A stretch of 64,000 nt of DNA from Stappia sp. (GTDB taxonomy: Bacteria; Pseudomonadota; Alphaproteobacteria; Rhizobiales; Stappiaceae), in NCBI RefSeq assembly GCF_040110915.1, contig NZ_CP157793.1:1934939-1998938 (forward strand). The letters are read 5' to 3'. Under the pieces are notes generated by a model. That model saw only the letters and a list, made by a program, of their open reading frames with translations. It made no database searches and had not been told where the DNA came from. Shown in pieces: positions 7,732-16,270 of the stretch. The position numbers and the translations under genes are program-made. How positions within the stretch are numbered: position 1 is the stretch's first letter; each line of letters starts with the position of its first letter.

Positions 7732-8552
7732 AGAAAGCCGCCAGGATCCTGTGCATCGAAGACGAACCGCTGCTGTTGCAGGACCTCGTGGAGGAACTGG
7801 AAGACGCGGGCTATGAGGCCATTCCCGCCGCCGACGGTCAGGCGGCGCTCGACCAGCTGCGGCAGGTCACGCCGGACCTCATTCTGTGCGACATCATGAT
7901 GCCGCGCATGAGCGGTCCGGAGCTGCTGGCCCATGTCCGGGAAAAGCTGCCCGCCCTCAGCCGCGTGCCCTTCATCTTCCTGACCGCGCTCGCCACCCGC
8001 GAGGACATCATCCGGGGCAAGAAACTGGGCGCCGACGACTATCTGACGAAACCCCTCGACTTCGACATGCTTCTCGCCACGGTGGAAGCGCGCCTGAAGG
8101 AGGTCGACCGCATCGACCACGCCCACAAGGAACAGCTTCTCAAGATCGAGAAGGCGATCCGGCACCTGACCCCGCATCACAAGGGGCCGTTGCGTGTCGC
8201 AATCGTGAGCGCTTACCCGAAGATCACCGAGCCCATCCGCGCCGCCCTCGACGAGTTGGGCTGCGAGATCACGCTGGTGCCGGAAGATACGCTCGCCCGC
8301 AAGAAACTGGCGGTCGACGGCCACGACATCCTCCTGCTGCTCTACAGCAAGGTCGTGCACTACTACCTGCAATATGTGACGAGCACGCAGATCCGCCCGG
8401 CCCATGGCAAGGTCGTTCTGCTCGCGCCCCCGAACCTGACGGCGGACCAGCGCACCGGCCTGCTGGAAACCGGCATCGACGGCTACATCGACTATCCCTA
8501 CCGGCCGGTGGACGTGTTCAAGATCGTCATGGACCGCCTTCAGGCGGCCTGA
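7728..8552 (+). CDS. Response regulator without DNA-binding domain
   Basis: Receiver protein of 274 residues paired with the kinase by an ATGA overlap. Residues 1-125 are a canonical CheY-like receiver: acidic pair E11-D12, phosphoacceptor D55 in LILCDIMMPRMSG, T86 in FLTALAT and K108 in DDYLTKPLDF. A helical linker follows (KEQLLKIEKAIRHL). The carboxyl half, about 140-270, also looks like an alpha/beta receiver-like fold (LRVAIVSAYPKITEPIRAAL, ILLLLYS, YIDYPYRPVDVFKIV) but lacks the phosphoacceptor signature. No helix-turn-helix, GGDEF or other known output domain is seen, so output is probably by protein-protein contact. A strong bidirectional hairpin follows the stop. Confidence 0.85.
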   Translation: MKKAARILCIEDEPLLLQDLVEELEDAGYEAIPAADGQAALDQLRQVTPDLILCDIMMPRMSGPELLAHVREKLPALSRVPFIFLTALATREDIIRGKKLGADDYLTKPLDFDMLLATVEARLKEVDRIDHAHKEQLLKIEKAIRHLTPHHKGPLRVAIVSAYPKITEPIRAALDELGCEITLVPEDTLARKKLAVDGHDILLLLYSKVVHYYLQYVTSTQIRPAHGKVVLLAPPNLTADQRTGLLETGIDGYIDYPYRPVDVFKIVMDRLQAA

Positions 8553-8624
8553 GCAGCGGTCGGCTGCGGAGCGCCCGCAAGAGCACGGACCCGACCCGGG
8601 GCCGAAGAAAGCACGCGGATATGA

Positions 8625-8660
8625 AAAGGCGGCGCCGGGGGCGAAACCGGCGCCGCCTTT
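8625..8660. terminator. Bidirectional rho-independent terminator
   Basis: A perfect 14-bp stem, AAAGGCGGCGCCGG (8625-8638) with CCGGCGCCGCCTTT (8647-8660) and an eight-base loop. It lies between the convergent response regulator and aapP genes and has A/T ends on both sides, so it can stop transcription from either direction. Confidence 0.88.
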
Positions 8661-8725
8661 CGTCATTGGTTCGGGCCGTCCCCGCCGGCGACATCCGCGC
8701 CACGGCCTGCCCGGCGCCAGCCCCT

Positions 8726-9535
8726 TTAGTGCAGGATCTGGCTGAGGAATTCCTTGGTGCGCTCGTGCTGCGGGCTGGTGAAGAACGGCTCCGGCTCGTT
8801 CTGCTCCACGATCTGCCCCTGATCCATGAAAATCACCCGGTTGGCCACCTGACGGGCAAAGCCCATCTCGTGCGTGACGCACAGCATGGTCATGCCCTCT
8901 TCCGCGAGGTTGACCATCACGTCCAGCACTTCCTTGATCATCTCCGGATCGAGCGCCGAGGTCGGCTCGTCGAAGAGCATGATCTTCGGGTTCATGCACA
9001 GCGAGCGGGCGATCGCCACGCGCTGCTGCTGGCCGCCGGACAGCTGCCCCGGGTATTTCAACGCCTGCTCGGGGATCTTCACCCGCTCCAGATAGTGCAT
9101 GGCGACTTCCTCGGCCTTGGCCTTGGGCATCTTGCGCACCCAGATCGGGGCGAGCGTGCAGTTCTCCAGAATGGTGAGATGCGGGAACAGGTTGAAGTGC
9201 TGGAAGCACATGCCCACCTCCCGGCGGATCTCGTCGATCTTCTTCAAATCGTCGGTCAGCTCGATCCCGTCGACGACGATCTGCCCCTTCTGGTGCTCCT
9301 CCAGCCGGTTGATGCAGCGGATCATCGTCGACTTGCCGGACCCGGAGGGCCCGCAGATCACGATGCGCTCGCCGCGCATGACCTTGAGGTTGATGTCGCG
9401 CAGCACGTGGAAATCCCCGTACCACTTGTTCATGTTGGTGATCTCGATCGCCACGTCCGTGTCGGAGATCTGCATCTTCGCCCGGTTGACGGGCACGCTC
9501 TCGAGATCGACGGCGTTTTCACTCATCTCGGTCAT
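8726..9535 (-). CDS. aapP: General L-amino acid ABC transporter, ATP-binding protein
   Basis: ATPase of the AapJQMP importer, acting at the inner face of the cytoplasmic membrane. In 269 residues it shows Walker [10 protein letters not shown] (62-70), Q-loop FQHFNLFPH (about 111-119), the signature LSGGQQQR (165-172), Walker B IMLFDEP (185-191) and the switch histidine in VTHEMGFA. This is the GlnQ/HisP polar amino-acid subfamily. The start at 9535 has GGAG nine bases upstream; the ATG four codons in is also possible. It is the last gene of the aap cluster, 63 bases after aapM, and ends before the bidirectional terminator. Confidence 0.95.
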   Translation of the reverse strand: MTEMSENAVDLESVPVNRAKMQISDTDVAIEITNMNKWYGDFHVLRDINLKVMRGERIVICGPSGSGKSTMIRCINRLEEHQKGQIVVDGIELTDDLKKIDEIRREVGMCFQHFNLFPHLTILENCTLAPIWVRKMPKAKAEEVAMHYLERVKIPEQALKYPGQLSGGQQQRVAIARSLCMNPKIMLFDEPTSALDPEMIKEVLDVMVNLAEEGMTMLCVTHEMGFARQVANRVIFMDQGQIVEQNEPEPFFTSPQHERTKEFLSQILH

Positions 9536-9598
9536 CCTCGAAACTCCACAAAAGGGTCGGACCGGACGCGCCCCGGCCGGGGCCGCGCCCGGGGGTCG

Positions 9599-10750
9599 CT
9601 AGCGTTTGTGCCCGGTGTGCAGCCGCTTCTCCATGTAGATGGAGTAGCGCGACATGCCGAAGCAGAAGAGGAAGAAGATCGTCGCCGCGAACAGATAGCC
9701 GGTATGGCCCTGGCTCGGCGTCGCCCAGGTCGGATCGGTGAACGACGACTGGATCTGGCCCAGCAGGTCGAACATGCCGACGATCAGCACCAGCGTGGTG
9801 TCCTTGAACAGCCCGATGAAGGTGTTGACGATGCCGGGAATGACGAGCTTCAGCGCCTGCGGCAGGATGACCAGATACATCATCGGCCAGAACCGCAGCC
9901 CCAGCGCCATCGCGCCCTCGTATTGGCCCTTGGGGATCGCCTGCAACCCGCCGCGCACCACCTCCGCCATATAGGCGGAGGAAAACAGCGTCACGCCGAT
10001 CAGCACGCGCAGCAGCTTGTCGAAGGTCACCCCCTCGGGCAGGAACAGCGGCAGCATCACCGAGGACATGAACAGCACGGTGATCAGCGGCACGCCGCGC
10101 CAGAACTCGATGAAGATCACGCAGACCAGCCGGATCGCCGGCATGGTCGACCGCCGCCCAAGCGCCAGCGCGATGCCGATGGGCAGCGAGGCGACGATGC
10201 CCGTCACCGCGATCACCAGCGTGACCAGCAGCCCGCCCCACTGCGCGGTTTCCACGATCGGAAGCACCACCGTGTCGCCGAAGGTGAGCCCGGTGAGCAG
10301 GAAGTAGGCGACGATCGGGAACGCCACCAGGAACAGCAGCGCATTGGTCCGCTTGAACGGCACGCTCGGAATGGCGAGCGGCACGAGCAGAAGGGCGAAG
10401 AGCGCATAGACGATGTCGACCCGATAGCGTTCCTCCACCGGATAGCGGCCGTAGATGAACTGCGGCAGATAGGCATCGACATAGGCCCAGCAGGCCCCCG
10501 CCGCCTCGCCGGGCGGCGGCAGACAGGCGGTCCGGTCCTCGCCGGTCCAGACCGCGTCGATGAACGCGAACTGGATGATCGGCGCGATGATCGAGTAGAG
10601 CAGGAACAGCCCGATCAGGGTCAGGATCGTGTTGCCGATCGAGGAGAAGAGATTATCGCGCATCCAGCCGAGGGCGCCGGTCGTGGAGACCGGCGCCGGC
10701 AGCGTCGGCGCCTCTTCGGTTCGGATGTGAAAGACGTCAGCGTTTGCCAT
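9599..10750 (-). CDS. aapM: General L-amino acid ABC transporter permease AapM
   Basis: Membrane permease of 383 residues of the HisM/GlnP type. An amino-terminal membrane helix (NTILTLIGLFLLYSIIAPII) is followed by a periplasmic stretch, several helices, and the conserved permease loop around YMAEVVRGGLQAIPKGQYEGA and LPQALKLVIPG that docks on AapP. With AapQ it forms the heteromeric channel that imports a wide range of L-amino acids in rhizobia. It lies ten bases downstream of aapQ. The long amino-terminal extension relative to GlnP is normal for AapM and AapQ. Confidence 0.94.
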   Translation of the reverse strand: MANADVFHIRTEEAPTLPAPVSTTGALGWMRDNLFSSIGNTILTLIGLFLLYSIIAPIIQFAFIDAVWTGEDRTACLPPPGEAAGACWAYVDAYLPQFIYGRYPVEERYRVDIVYALFALLLVPLAIPSVPFKRTNALLFLVAFPIVAYFLLTGLTFGDTVVLPIVETAQWGGLLVTLVIAVTGIVASLPIGIALALGRRSTMPAIRLVCVIFIEFWRGVPLITVLFMSSVMLPLFLPEGVTFDKLLRVLIGVTLFSSAYMAEVVRGGLQAIPKGQYEGAMALGLRFWPMMYLVILPQALKLVIPGIVNTFIGLFKDTTLVLIVGMFDLLGQIQSSFTDPTWATPSQGHTGYLFAATIFFLFCFGMSRYSIYMEKRLHTGHKR

Positions 10751-10760
10751 GGTCCGCCCC

Positions 10761-11975
10761 TTATCGTTCCACGAGCGCCATGCGCTGGTTGTACCAGTTC
10801 ATGAAGGCCGACGTGGCAAGGCTGAGCGAGAGATAGATGGTCATCCAGATCGCGATGATCTCCACCGCCTGACCGGTCTGGTTGAGCACCGTGCCGCCGA
10901 CCGACACCAGGTCGGGAAAGGCAATCGCGACCGCCAGCGACGAGTTCTTCGTCAGGTTCAGATACTGGCTGGTCAGCGGCGGAATGATCACGCGCATCGC
11001 CTGGGGAATGACGACGAGGCGCAGGGTCTGCCCGTTGCGCAGGCCGAGCGCATGCGCGGCCTCCGTCTGCCCGTGGCTCACCGCCAGGATGCCGGCGCGC
11101 ACGATCTCCGCGATGAAGCCCGCGGTGTAGATCGCCAGCGCCAGCGTCAGCGCGAGGAACTCCGGAATCAGGTTGATGCCGACGCCGATCTCGAAGCCCT
11201 GCCGGAACACCGGACCGGTCTCGATGAACACCGGATGCTCAAGCGAAATCGGCATGCCGGAGAGGAAATAGGCGACCAGCGGAAGCCCGAGGATCAGGCC
11301 GAGTGCGGTCAGAAACACGGGGAACGGCTCGCCGGTGGCCTCCTGTCGCTTGCGCGCCCAGGAGCGGATGACGAAGGTCGCACCGAGCGCGACGATCAGC
11401 GCCATCACCACAAGCGACGATCCGCTCTCGAAGACCGGCTTGGGCGCGCGCAGACCCGCGATGTTGAGGTGGAAGGTGTCGAACAGCGACCACTTCTCGC
11501 GCTTGCCCGGCACGGCCCGCAGCACGGCGAAATACCAGAAGAAGATCTGGAGCAGCAGCGGCACATTGCGAACGATCTCGACGTACCAATAGGCCAGCTG
11601 CTTGATGATGAAGTTGTTCGACAAGCGCGCGATGCCGACGATGAAACCGACCACAGTGGCCAGCGAGATGCCGATCACCGCGACCAGCAACGTGTTGAGA
11701 AACCCGACGAACAGCGCAGTGCCATAGGTCGAGGTTTCCGAGTAGTCGACCAGCGACTGGATGATGCCGAAACCGGCGGTGTTGTTGACGAACCCCCAGC
11801 CCGAAGCGATGTTCTGCCGCTCCAGGTTGGCGACGGTATTGGTGACGATGAAGTATCCAAGCGCCGCGATCACCACGACGAGCAGCACCTGATAGAACAG
11901 GCTGCGGACCTTGGGATCGTTCACCAGCGACGCGCGCGCCGGCGCCGCATCGGATTCGTGATCCTGACTTGCCAT
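10761..11975 (-). CDS. aapQ: General L-amino acid ABC transporter permease AapQ
   Basis: Permease of 404 residues, partner of AapM. A first helix (FYQVLLVVVIAALGYFIV) follows a polar amino terminus, a large periplasmic region sits between early helices, and the EAA-type loop is visible in FIAEIVRAGILAVSHGQTEA and IPQAMRVIIPPLTSQ. The family is the AapQ/BztB group. It follows aapJ after a spacer of 641 bases, much longer than the usual short gap in this operon, so aapQMP may be partly uncoupled from aapJ expression. Confidence 0.94.
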   Translation of the reverse strand: MASQDHESDAAPARASLVNDPKVRSLFYQVLLVVVIAALGYFIVTNTVANLERQNIASGWGFVNNTAGFGIIQSLVDYSETSTYGTALFVGFLNTLLVAVIGISLATVVGFIVGIARLSNNFIIKQLAYWYVEIVRNVPLLLQIFFWYFAVLRAVPGKREKWSLFDTFHLNIAGLRAPKPVFESGSSLVVMALIVALGATFVIRSWARKRQEATGEPFPVFLTALGLILGLPLVAYFLSGMPISLEHPVFIETGPVFRQGFEIGVGINLIPEFLALTLALAIYTAGFIAEIVRAGILAVSHGQTEAAHALGLRNGQTLRLVVIPQAMRVIIPPLTSQYLNLTKNSSLAVAIAFPDLVSVGGTVLNQTGQAVEIIAIWMTIYLSLSLATSAFMNWYNQRMALVER

Positions 11976-12153
11976 TTGACCTCGCCCCGACTGTCATCGG
12001 CGACCGGAGGCGACCGGAAGACGCGCGCCCTGGAGCACGCTGCCTGGATGGTGCGTCGCATGAACGCGGCACGAACCACGACACGAAGGGCATCGCAGCG
12101 GCGCGACGCGCCGCATGCGATCTCTCCGACACGAACGGTCCCGGCGAGCCCTC

Positions 12154-12244
12154 TCTCCCGTTGCGGGAAAGCCCACTCGCGAAACACGTCCGGCACGGAC
12201 AGACCGCTTCCCCTTCGCGGGAAACACCCGACGCGGGACACATC
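12154..12244. repeat. Degenerate direct repeat pair, REP-like
   Basis: Two 37-base units, 12154-12190 and 12208-12244, align with 25 identical positions by my hand count. Each begins with a small palindrome around CCC..CGGGAAA (TCTCCCGTTGCGGGAAA and TTCCCCTTCGCGGGAAA). Such CCC/GGGAAA palindromic units resemble dispersed intergenic repeats seen in many proteobacteria; other copies would have to be found elsewhere in the genome. Confidence 0.35.
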
Positions 12245-12565
12245 GGCGCAAGGCGGACCTCGCACCCGTTCCCGCGCCCGGACCCGTGAAACGTACACCC
12301 CAGGCGAATGCCATCCAGACGGAAGCGGCTGCCGCATGTCGCGAAGGCGTGGACCGCACCCGCATGCGAGCGACCGCCCCGGTCGCATCTGCCAGTCTGA
12401 CGTCGATCCGTCGCGCGCCGCCGGGACCCCGTGACTGAGGCCTCCATCTGACGATCCGAACCGACGACCCCTCTGTTGAAAGCCGACTGCGCTCTATGGC
12501 CCGGATGGGCACACGTGACGCTTATTGTGTCTTAAGCTTTTGTCTTTGCGTTTGTTTTCACGAAC

Positions 12566-12591
12566 CCCCGACCGGCGCACGCCGGCCGGGG
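12566..12591 (-). promoter_or_regulatory. Stable hairpin after aapJ (mRNA stabiliser or partial terminator)
   Basis: Arms CCCCGACCGGCG (12566-12577) and CGCCGGCCGGGG (12580-12591) pair with one mismatch and a two-base centre, about 25 bases after the aapJ stop. No U-run follows in the aap direction, so it fits a 3'-protecting or attenuating structure that keeps the binding protein more abundant than the permeases. Confidence 0.6.
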
Positions 12592-12616
12592 AACCGCGTA
12601 TCTGACAGATCGCGCC

Positions 12617-13633
12617 TTAGCGGATCGGCGGAGCGTAGAGGATGCCCCCCTTCGACCACAGGGCGTTCACGCCCCGGGCGATGCCGAGCGGCGTGTCCGG
12701 GCCGACGTTGGCGTTGAAGGTCTCTTCGTAGTTCCCGACCAGCTTGATGATGTTGTAGGCCCAGTCGTTGCTGAGACCGATGTTCTCGCCGAACGAGCCC
12801 TCGACGCCGAGCAGGCGCTTGATGGACGGATTGTCCGAGCCCTTCATCTCATCGACGTTGGCCGAGGTCACGCCGAGTTCCTCGGCGTTGATCATCGCGT
12901 TCAGCGTCCACTTGGCGATGTTGAACCACTCGTCGTCGCCCTGACGCACCACCGGGCCCAGCGGCTCCTTGGAGATGATTTCCGGCAGCACCATGTGGTC
13001 GCCCGGGTTGGTCAGCTTCAGGCGCTGCGCGTAAAGGCCCGAGGCATCCGTCGTGTAGACGTCGCAACGGCCGGCATCATAGGCCTGCACGACCTCGTCC
13101 GCCTTTTCGAAGGCGACGATCTCATACTCCATGTTGTTCGCGCGGAAGTAGTCGGCGACATTCAGCTCGGTCGTCGTGCCGGTGTTGGTGCACACCGACG
13201 CGCCCGACATCTCGAGCGCCGAGGTCACGCCGAGTTCCTTGCGGACCATGAAGCCCTGGCCGTCGTAGTAGTTCACGCCGGCGAAGTTCAGGCCGAGCGT
13301 GGTGTCGCGGGTCATCGTCCAGGTCGTGTTGCGCGACAGGATGTCGATCTCGCCGGACTGCAGCGCGGTGAAGCGCTCCTTGGCGGACAGCGGCGTGTAC
13401 TTCACCGCATCCGCGTCGCCGAACACGGCCGCTGCAACGGCGCGGCAGTAGTCGACGTCGATGCCGGTCCAGTTGCCCTGCGCATCCGGGTTGGAGAAGC
13501 CGGGCAGCCCCTGGCTCACGCCGCACTGCACAAAGCCCTTTTCTTTCACGTCCTCGAGCGTCGCCGCCGACGCTGCGGTGGCACCCAGGCCAAACGCGAC
13601 GCCGAACGCGATCGGTAGAAGCATTTTCGTCAT
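12617..13633 (-). CDS. aapJ: General L-amino acid ABC transporter substrate-binding protein
   Basis: Periplasmic binding protein of 338 residues with a classical signal peptide (LLPIAFGVAFGLGATAASA, cleavage near residue 23). The mature part is a family 3 solute-binding fold: TLEDVKEKGFVQCGVSQGLPG, IDVDYCRAVAAAVFGD, the AKERFTALQSGEIDILSRNTTWT region and ASVCTNTGTTTELN. The aspartate/arginine ligand pattern of polar amino-acid binders is retained (R in SRNTTWT). It delivers L-amino acids to AapQ and AapM. It is the first gene of the cluster, divergent from metC, so its promoter lies in 13634-13933. Identification is firm. Confidence 0.95.
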   Translation of the reverse strand: MTKMLLPIAFGVAFGLGATAASAATLEDVKEKGFVQCGVSQGLPGFSNPDAQGNWTGIDVDYCRAVAAAVFGDADAVKYTPLSAKERFTALQSGEIDILSRNTTWTMTRDTTLGLNFAGVNYYDGQGFMVRKELGVTSALEMSGASVCTNTGTTTELNVADYFRANNMEYEIVAFEKADEVVQAYDAGRCDVYTTDASGLYAQRLKLTNPGDHMVLPEIISKEPLGPVVRQGDDEWFNIAKWTLNAMINAEELGVTSANVDEMKGSDNPSIKRLLGVEGSFGENIGLSNDWAYNIIKLVGNYEETFNANVGPDTPLGIARGVNALWSKGGILYAPPIR

Positions 13634-13933
13634 GGATTTGCAGCCTTCTCTTTTGCCCTGTCAGAATTGGGTTTGTCGAGATCACGCGTGCGGGATGCAG
13701 ATCGCAACCATGCGCGGCAGCTGTCGCAGCGGCAGTGTTGACACTGGTTTTCCCCTCCCGGCACTTCGCGGTCTTTCTTCTTGTCGAACCGTCACAAGCG
13801 CCACCGTCATCTCATAGGTGCATTCGATGGCATTTATGGCTAAGGGTCAAGGGTGCAGCGCACCAGATGCGTTCGATTTGCGAAAAGTTTTTCACAACTC
13901 GAAAATCTCGACAGAGTGTCCGAAAGGGAGAAC
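13634..13933. other. Divergent promoter region of aapJ and metC
   Basis: Three hundred bases between divergent starts, with an AT-richer core around 13880-13915 (TTGCGAAAAGTTTTTCACAA). I looked for a sigma-54 GG-N10-GC element facing aapJ and for an S-adenosylmethionine riboswitch facing metC and found neither convincingly. Confidence 0.4.
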
Positions 13934-15112
13934 ATGGCCGCGTCCGATCAAAACCGCAGCAAGGGGCTCGCCACGCGTCTCACCGAGGCCGGGCGGGCGC
14001 CGCATGCGTTTCACGGCTTCGTCAATCCGCCCGTCGTGCATGCCTCGACGGTCCTGTTTCCCGATACGCAAGCCATGATCACCGGCAGCCCGCCGTATCA
14101 CTACGCCCGGCGCGGCAATCCGACGACGAACGCGCTGGAAGACGCGATCCGCGACATCGAGGGGGCGGCCGGCGCCAAGCTCGCGTCCTCGGGCCTCAAC
14201 GCGATCTCGCTGGCGCTTCTGTCCTGCTGCTCGGCCGGCGATCATCTCCTGATCACCGACAGCATCTACGGCCCGACCCGCAATCTGGCCGAGACCACGC
14301 TCAAGCGGCTCGGCATCGAGGTCGACTATTACGATCCCCTGATCGGCGGCGACATCCGCACGCTGTTCAGGCCCAACACCCGCGCCGTGATGACCGAGGC
14401 GCCGGGCTCCCTCACCTTCGAGATGCAGGACATCCCGGCGATCGCAGCGGCCGCGCACGAGATCGACGCGCTGGTCGTGATGGACAACACCTGGGCGACG
14501 CCGGTCTACTTCCAGCCGCTGGCGCATGGCGTGGACCTGTCGATCCAGGCCGGCACCAAGTATATCGTCGGCCACTCGGACGCGATGCTGGGAACCGTGG
14601 CGGCGAGCGAACGCGCCTGGCCCGCGCTCGACGCCACCTATGGCGCGCTCGGCATGCATGTCGGGCCGGACGATGTCTTCCTCGGCCTGCGCGGCTTGCG
14701 CACCCTGCATGTCCGCCTGAAGCAGCACATGGAAAGCGGTCTTGCCGTCGCCCGGTGGCTGCAGGCCCGCCCGGAGGTCGCCCGCGTGCGCCATCCCGCC
14801 CTGCCCGAGGATCCCGGCCATGCCATCTGGAAACGGGATTTCTGCGGCGCGTCCGGCCTCTTCGCCTTCGACCTTCGCGACGGCACGACCATCGACCAGG
14901 CGCGCGCCTTCCTGGACGCCCTGTCGCTGATCGGCCTCGGCTACTCGTGGGGCGGCTTCGAGAGCCTGGCGATTCCCGTGCGCCTCAAGGACGCGCGCAC
15001 GGCGACGGCGCTGCCAGAGGGCGGCCCGAGCATCCGTCTGCATGTGGGGCTGGAGGATGTCGCCGACATCCAGGCCGATCTGGAAGCCGGGTTCGCGGCC
15101 CTGAAGGCCTGA
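13934..15112 (+). CDS. metC: Cystathionine beta-lyase
   Basis: PLP-dependent enzyme of the Cys/Met metabolism family, about 392 residues; it cleaves cystathionine to homocysteine, pyruvate and ammonia on the methionine pathway. Visible hallmarks are HASTVLFPDT, the substrate and phosphate-binding YHYARRGNPTTNALE, SSGLNAIS, DNTWATPV and the PLP lysine in QAGTKYIVGHSDAM (K209). YHYARRGNPT and the overall sequence point to MetC rather than MetB or MetZ. The ATG at 13934 is chosen because AAGGGAG sits four bases upstream; an upstream in-frame start at 13853 has no family residues. It is monocistronic and nearly meets the LAB_N gene tail to tail (28 bases). Confidence 0.92.
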   Translation: MAASDQNRSKGLATRLTEAGRAPHAFHGFVNPPVVHASTVLFPDTQAMITGSPPYHYARRGNPTTNALEDAIRDIEGAAGAKLASSGLNAISLALLSCCSAGDHLLITDSIYGPTRNLAETTLKRLGIEVDYYDPLIGGDIRTLFRPNTRAVMTEAPGSLTFEMQDIPAIAAAAHEIDALVVMDNTWATPVYFQPLAHGVDLSIQAGTKYIVGHSDAMLGTVAASERAWPALDATYGALGMHVGPDDVFLGLRGLRTLHVRLKQHMESGLAVARWLQARPEVARVRHPALPEDPGHAIWKRDFCGASGLFAFDLRDGTTIDQARAFLDALSLIGLGYSWGGFESLAIPVRLKDARTATALPEGGPSIRLHVGLEDVADIQADLEAGFAALKA

Positions 15113-15140
15113 TGTGACCTGAAAGAGAAACGGCGTGGCT

Positions 15141-15458
15141 TCAGATACCGGGGTCGCGCCGCTTTTCCTTGAAGATCAGCCACAGGTTGCGGAAGTAGAT
15201 GATCATGCCGAGAGACTGGCCGGCGATGAACACCGGGTCCTGCTGGCGGATCGAGTAGATCAGCAGCAGGCTGCTCCCGCCAATCGAGAAGAACCAGAAG
15301 GCGACCGGCACGATCGACCGCCCCACCCGCTCGGATGCGATCCACTGAACGACGAATCGCATCATGAACAGGAATTGCGCGACGAATCCCAGCACCACCC
15401 AGCCGTCGAGCCGCGCGATGAACACGAGATGCAGCCAGTCGAGAAGTGCGTCGATCAC
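15141..15458 (-). CDS. Lipid A biosynthesis N-terminal (LAB_N) domain membrane protein
   Basis: Small membrane protein of 105 residues consisting only of the LAB_N domain first noted at the amino end of some LpxB proteins. Three hydrophobic segments are visible (GWVVLGFVAQFLFMMRFVVQW, VPVAFWFFSIGGSSLLLIY, PVFIAGQSLGMIIYFRNLWL) with the characteristic RFVVQWIASER. The GTG start at 15458 overlaps the stop of the glycosyltransferase as GTGA, so it is the last gene of the arnT-like operon. LAB_N proteins are often encoded beside GT2 and ArnT-like genes and are thought to help handle lipid-linked sugars; the precise role is not established. Confidence 0.82.
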   Translation of the reverse strand: MIDALLDWLHLVFIARLDGWVVLGFVAQFLFMMRFVVQWIASERVGRSIVPVAFWFFSIGGSSLLLIYSIRQQDPVFIAGQSLGMIIYFRNLWLIFKEKRRDPGI

Positions 15459-16270
15459 CGGCTCGCCTCCGCCTCCTGCCCGACCGTTTCCGCCTGCCTG
15501 TCGACGAGGACCGAAACCTGCGGGATGCGCTTGCGCCGGCGGCGCAGCCACCACACGCCGTAGAGATCCAGAATGCCGACCAGCGCGCGGTCGAAGATGC
15601 CGTACTTCGATTGCCCGTGCCGCCGGTGCCGGTCGACGATGTCGACATGGGTCACCCCGTACCCTTCCCGCAGCACGAGCGCGGGCAGGAACCGGTGCCA
15701 GCTGTCGAAATAGGGCAGCCGCAGGAACACCTCGCGGCGGATCGCCTTGAGACCGCAGCCCGAATCGCGGGTCTGGTCGGCCAGCAACCAGCTTCTGAGC
15801 CGGTTCGCGACACGCGAGGCGAGCCGCTTCGCGGCACTTGCCTTGCGCCCCGTGCGCTGCCCCGCCGCCAGCGCGACGCCCGGGCCCGCCGCCTCCAGCG
15901 CCGCGAGAAGTGCGGGGATATAAGCCGGGTCGTTCTCGCCGTCGCCGTCGATCGTGACGACGACCGCGCCGCGCGCCGCGTGAAGGCCGGTGCGCACCGA
16001 ACAGCTCTGGCCGCAGGCCGTTTCGTGGCGCAGCGCCCGCAAGGCCGGCATCCCGGCCGCGATCTCGCGCAGCAATTCTCCCGTGCCGTCGCGCGAGCCG
16101 TCGTCGATCACCAGGATCTCATGGGTCCGACCGGCGAGCGCCGCCGCGATTTCCGCAATCAGCTCGCGCAGATTGTCGCGCTCGTCCTTCGCCGGAACGA
16201 TCACCGAGACCTGCGGCGCCGACACCGCGCGCAGCGTCTCTTCGGGGGCTGCCTCCGGAATGCCGGTCAT
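15455..16270 (-). CDS. GT2 family polyprenyl-phosphate glycosyltransferase
   Basis: Glycosyltransferase of 271 residues resembling dolichol-phosphate mannosyltransferase and ArnC-like enzymes. PQVSVIVPAKDERDNL (19-34) and EILVIDDGSRDGT (51-63) are the nucleotide-sugar binding elements, and VTIDGDGENDP (106-116) carries the metal-binding DGD. DSGCGLKAIRREVFLRLPYF and HRRHGQSKYG are typical of the DPM1/ArnC acceptor half. No carboxyl membrane helices are seen, unlike ArnC. It probably loads a sugar on undecaprenyl phosphate for the ArnT-like enzyme of the same operon. The ATG at 16270 overlaps the upstream PAP2 stop by four bases. A longer upstream frame is a shadow of PAP2. Confidence 0.88.
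   Translation of the reverse strand: MTGIPEAAPEETLRAVSAPQVSVIVPAKDERDNLRELIAEIAAALAGRTHEILVIDDGSRDGTGELLREIAAGMPALRALRHETACGQSCSVRTGLHAARGAVVVTIDGDGENDPAYIPALLAALEAAGPGVALAAGQRTGRKASAAKRLASRVANRLRSWLLADQTRDSGCGLKAIRREVFLRLPYFDSWHRFLPALVLREGYGVTHVDIVDRHRRHGQSKYGIFDRALVGILDLYGVWWLRRRRKRIPQVSVLVDRQAETVGQEAEASR

Larger units (their letters stand above)
11976..12616. other. Long aapJ-aapQ spacer, no gene seen
   Basis: This 641-base stretch has long open frames on both strands, but they are compositional shadows in very GC-rich DNA, rich in arginine with no recognisable domain. It contains a strong hairpin just after aapJ (12566-12591) and a pair of degenerate direct repeats (12154-12190 and 12208-12244). 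It probably acts in differential expression or mRNA processing of aapJ versus aapQMP. Confidence 0.5.

Noticed and set aside
7886..10804. Rightward frame of 972 codons across the aap genes
   Set aside because: It crosses the response regulator in another frame, the bidirectional terminator and the opposite strand of aapP and aapM; the product is low complexity.
11994..12512. Leftward 172-codon frame in the aapJ-aapQ spacer
   Set aside because: Arginine-rich translation of repeat-like DNA with no ribosome site or domain.
13634..13933. Possible SAM riboswitch before metC or sigma-54 site before aapJ
   Set aside because: No arrangement matched the SAM-II/SAM-V layout or the GG-N10-GC spacing on close reading.
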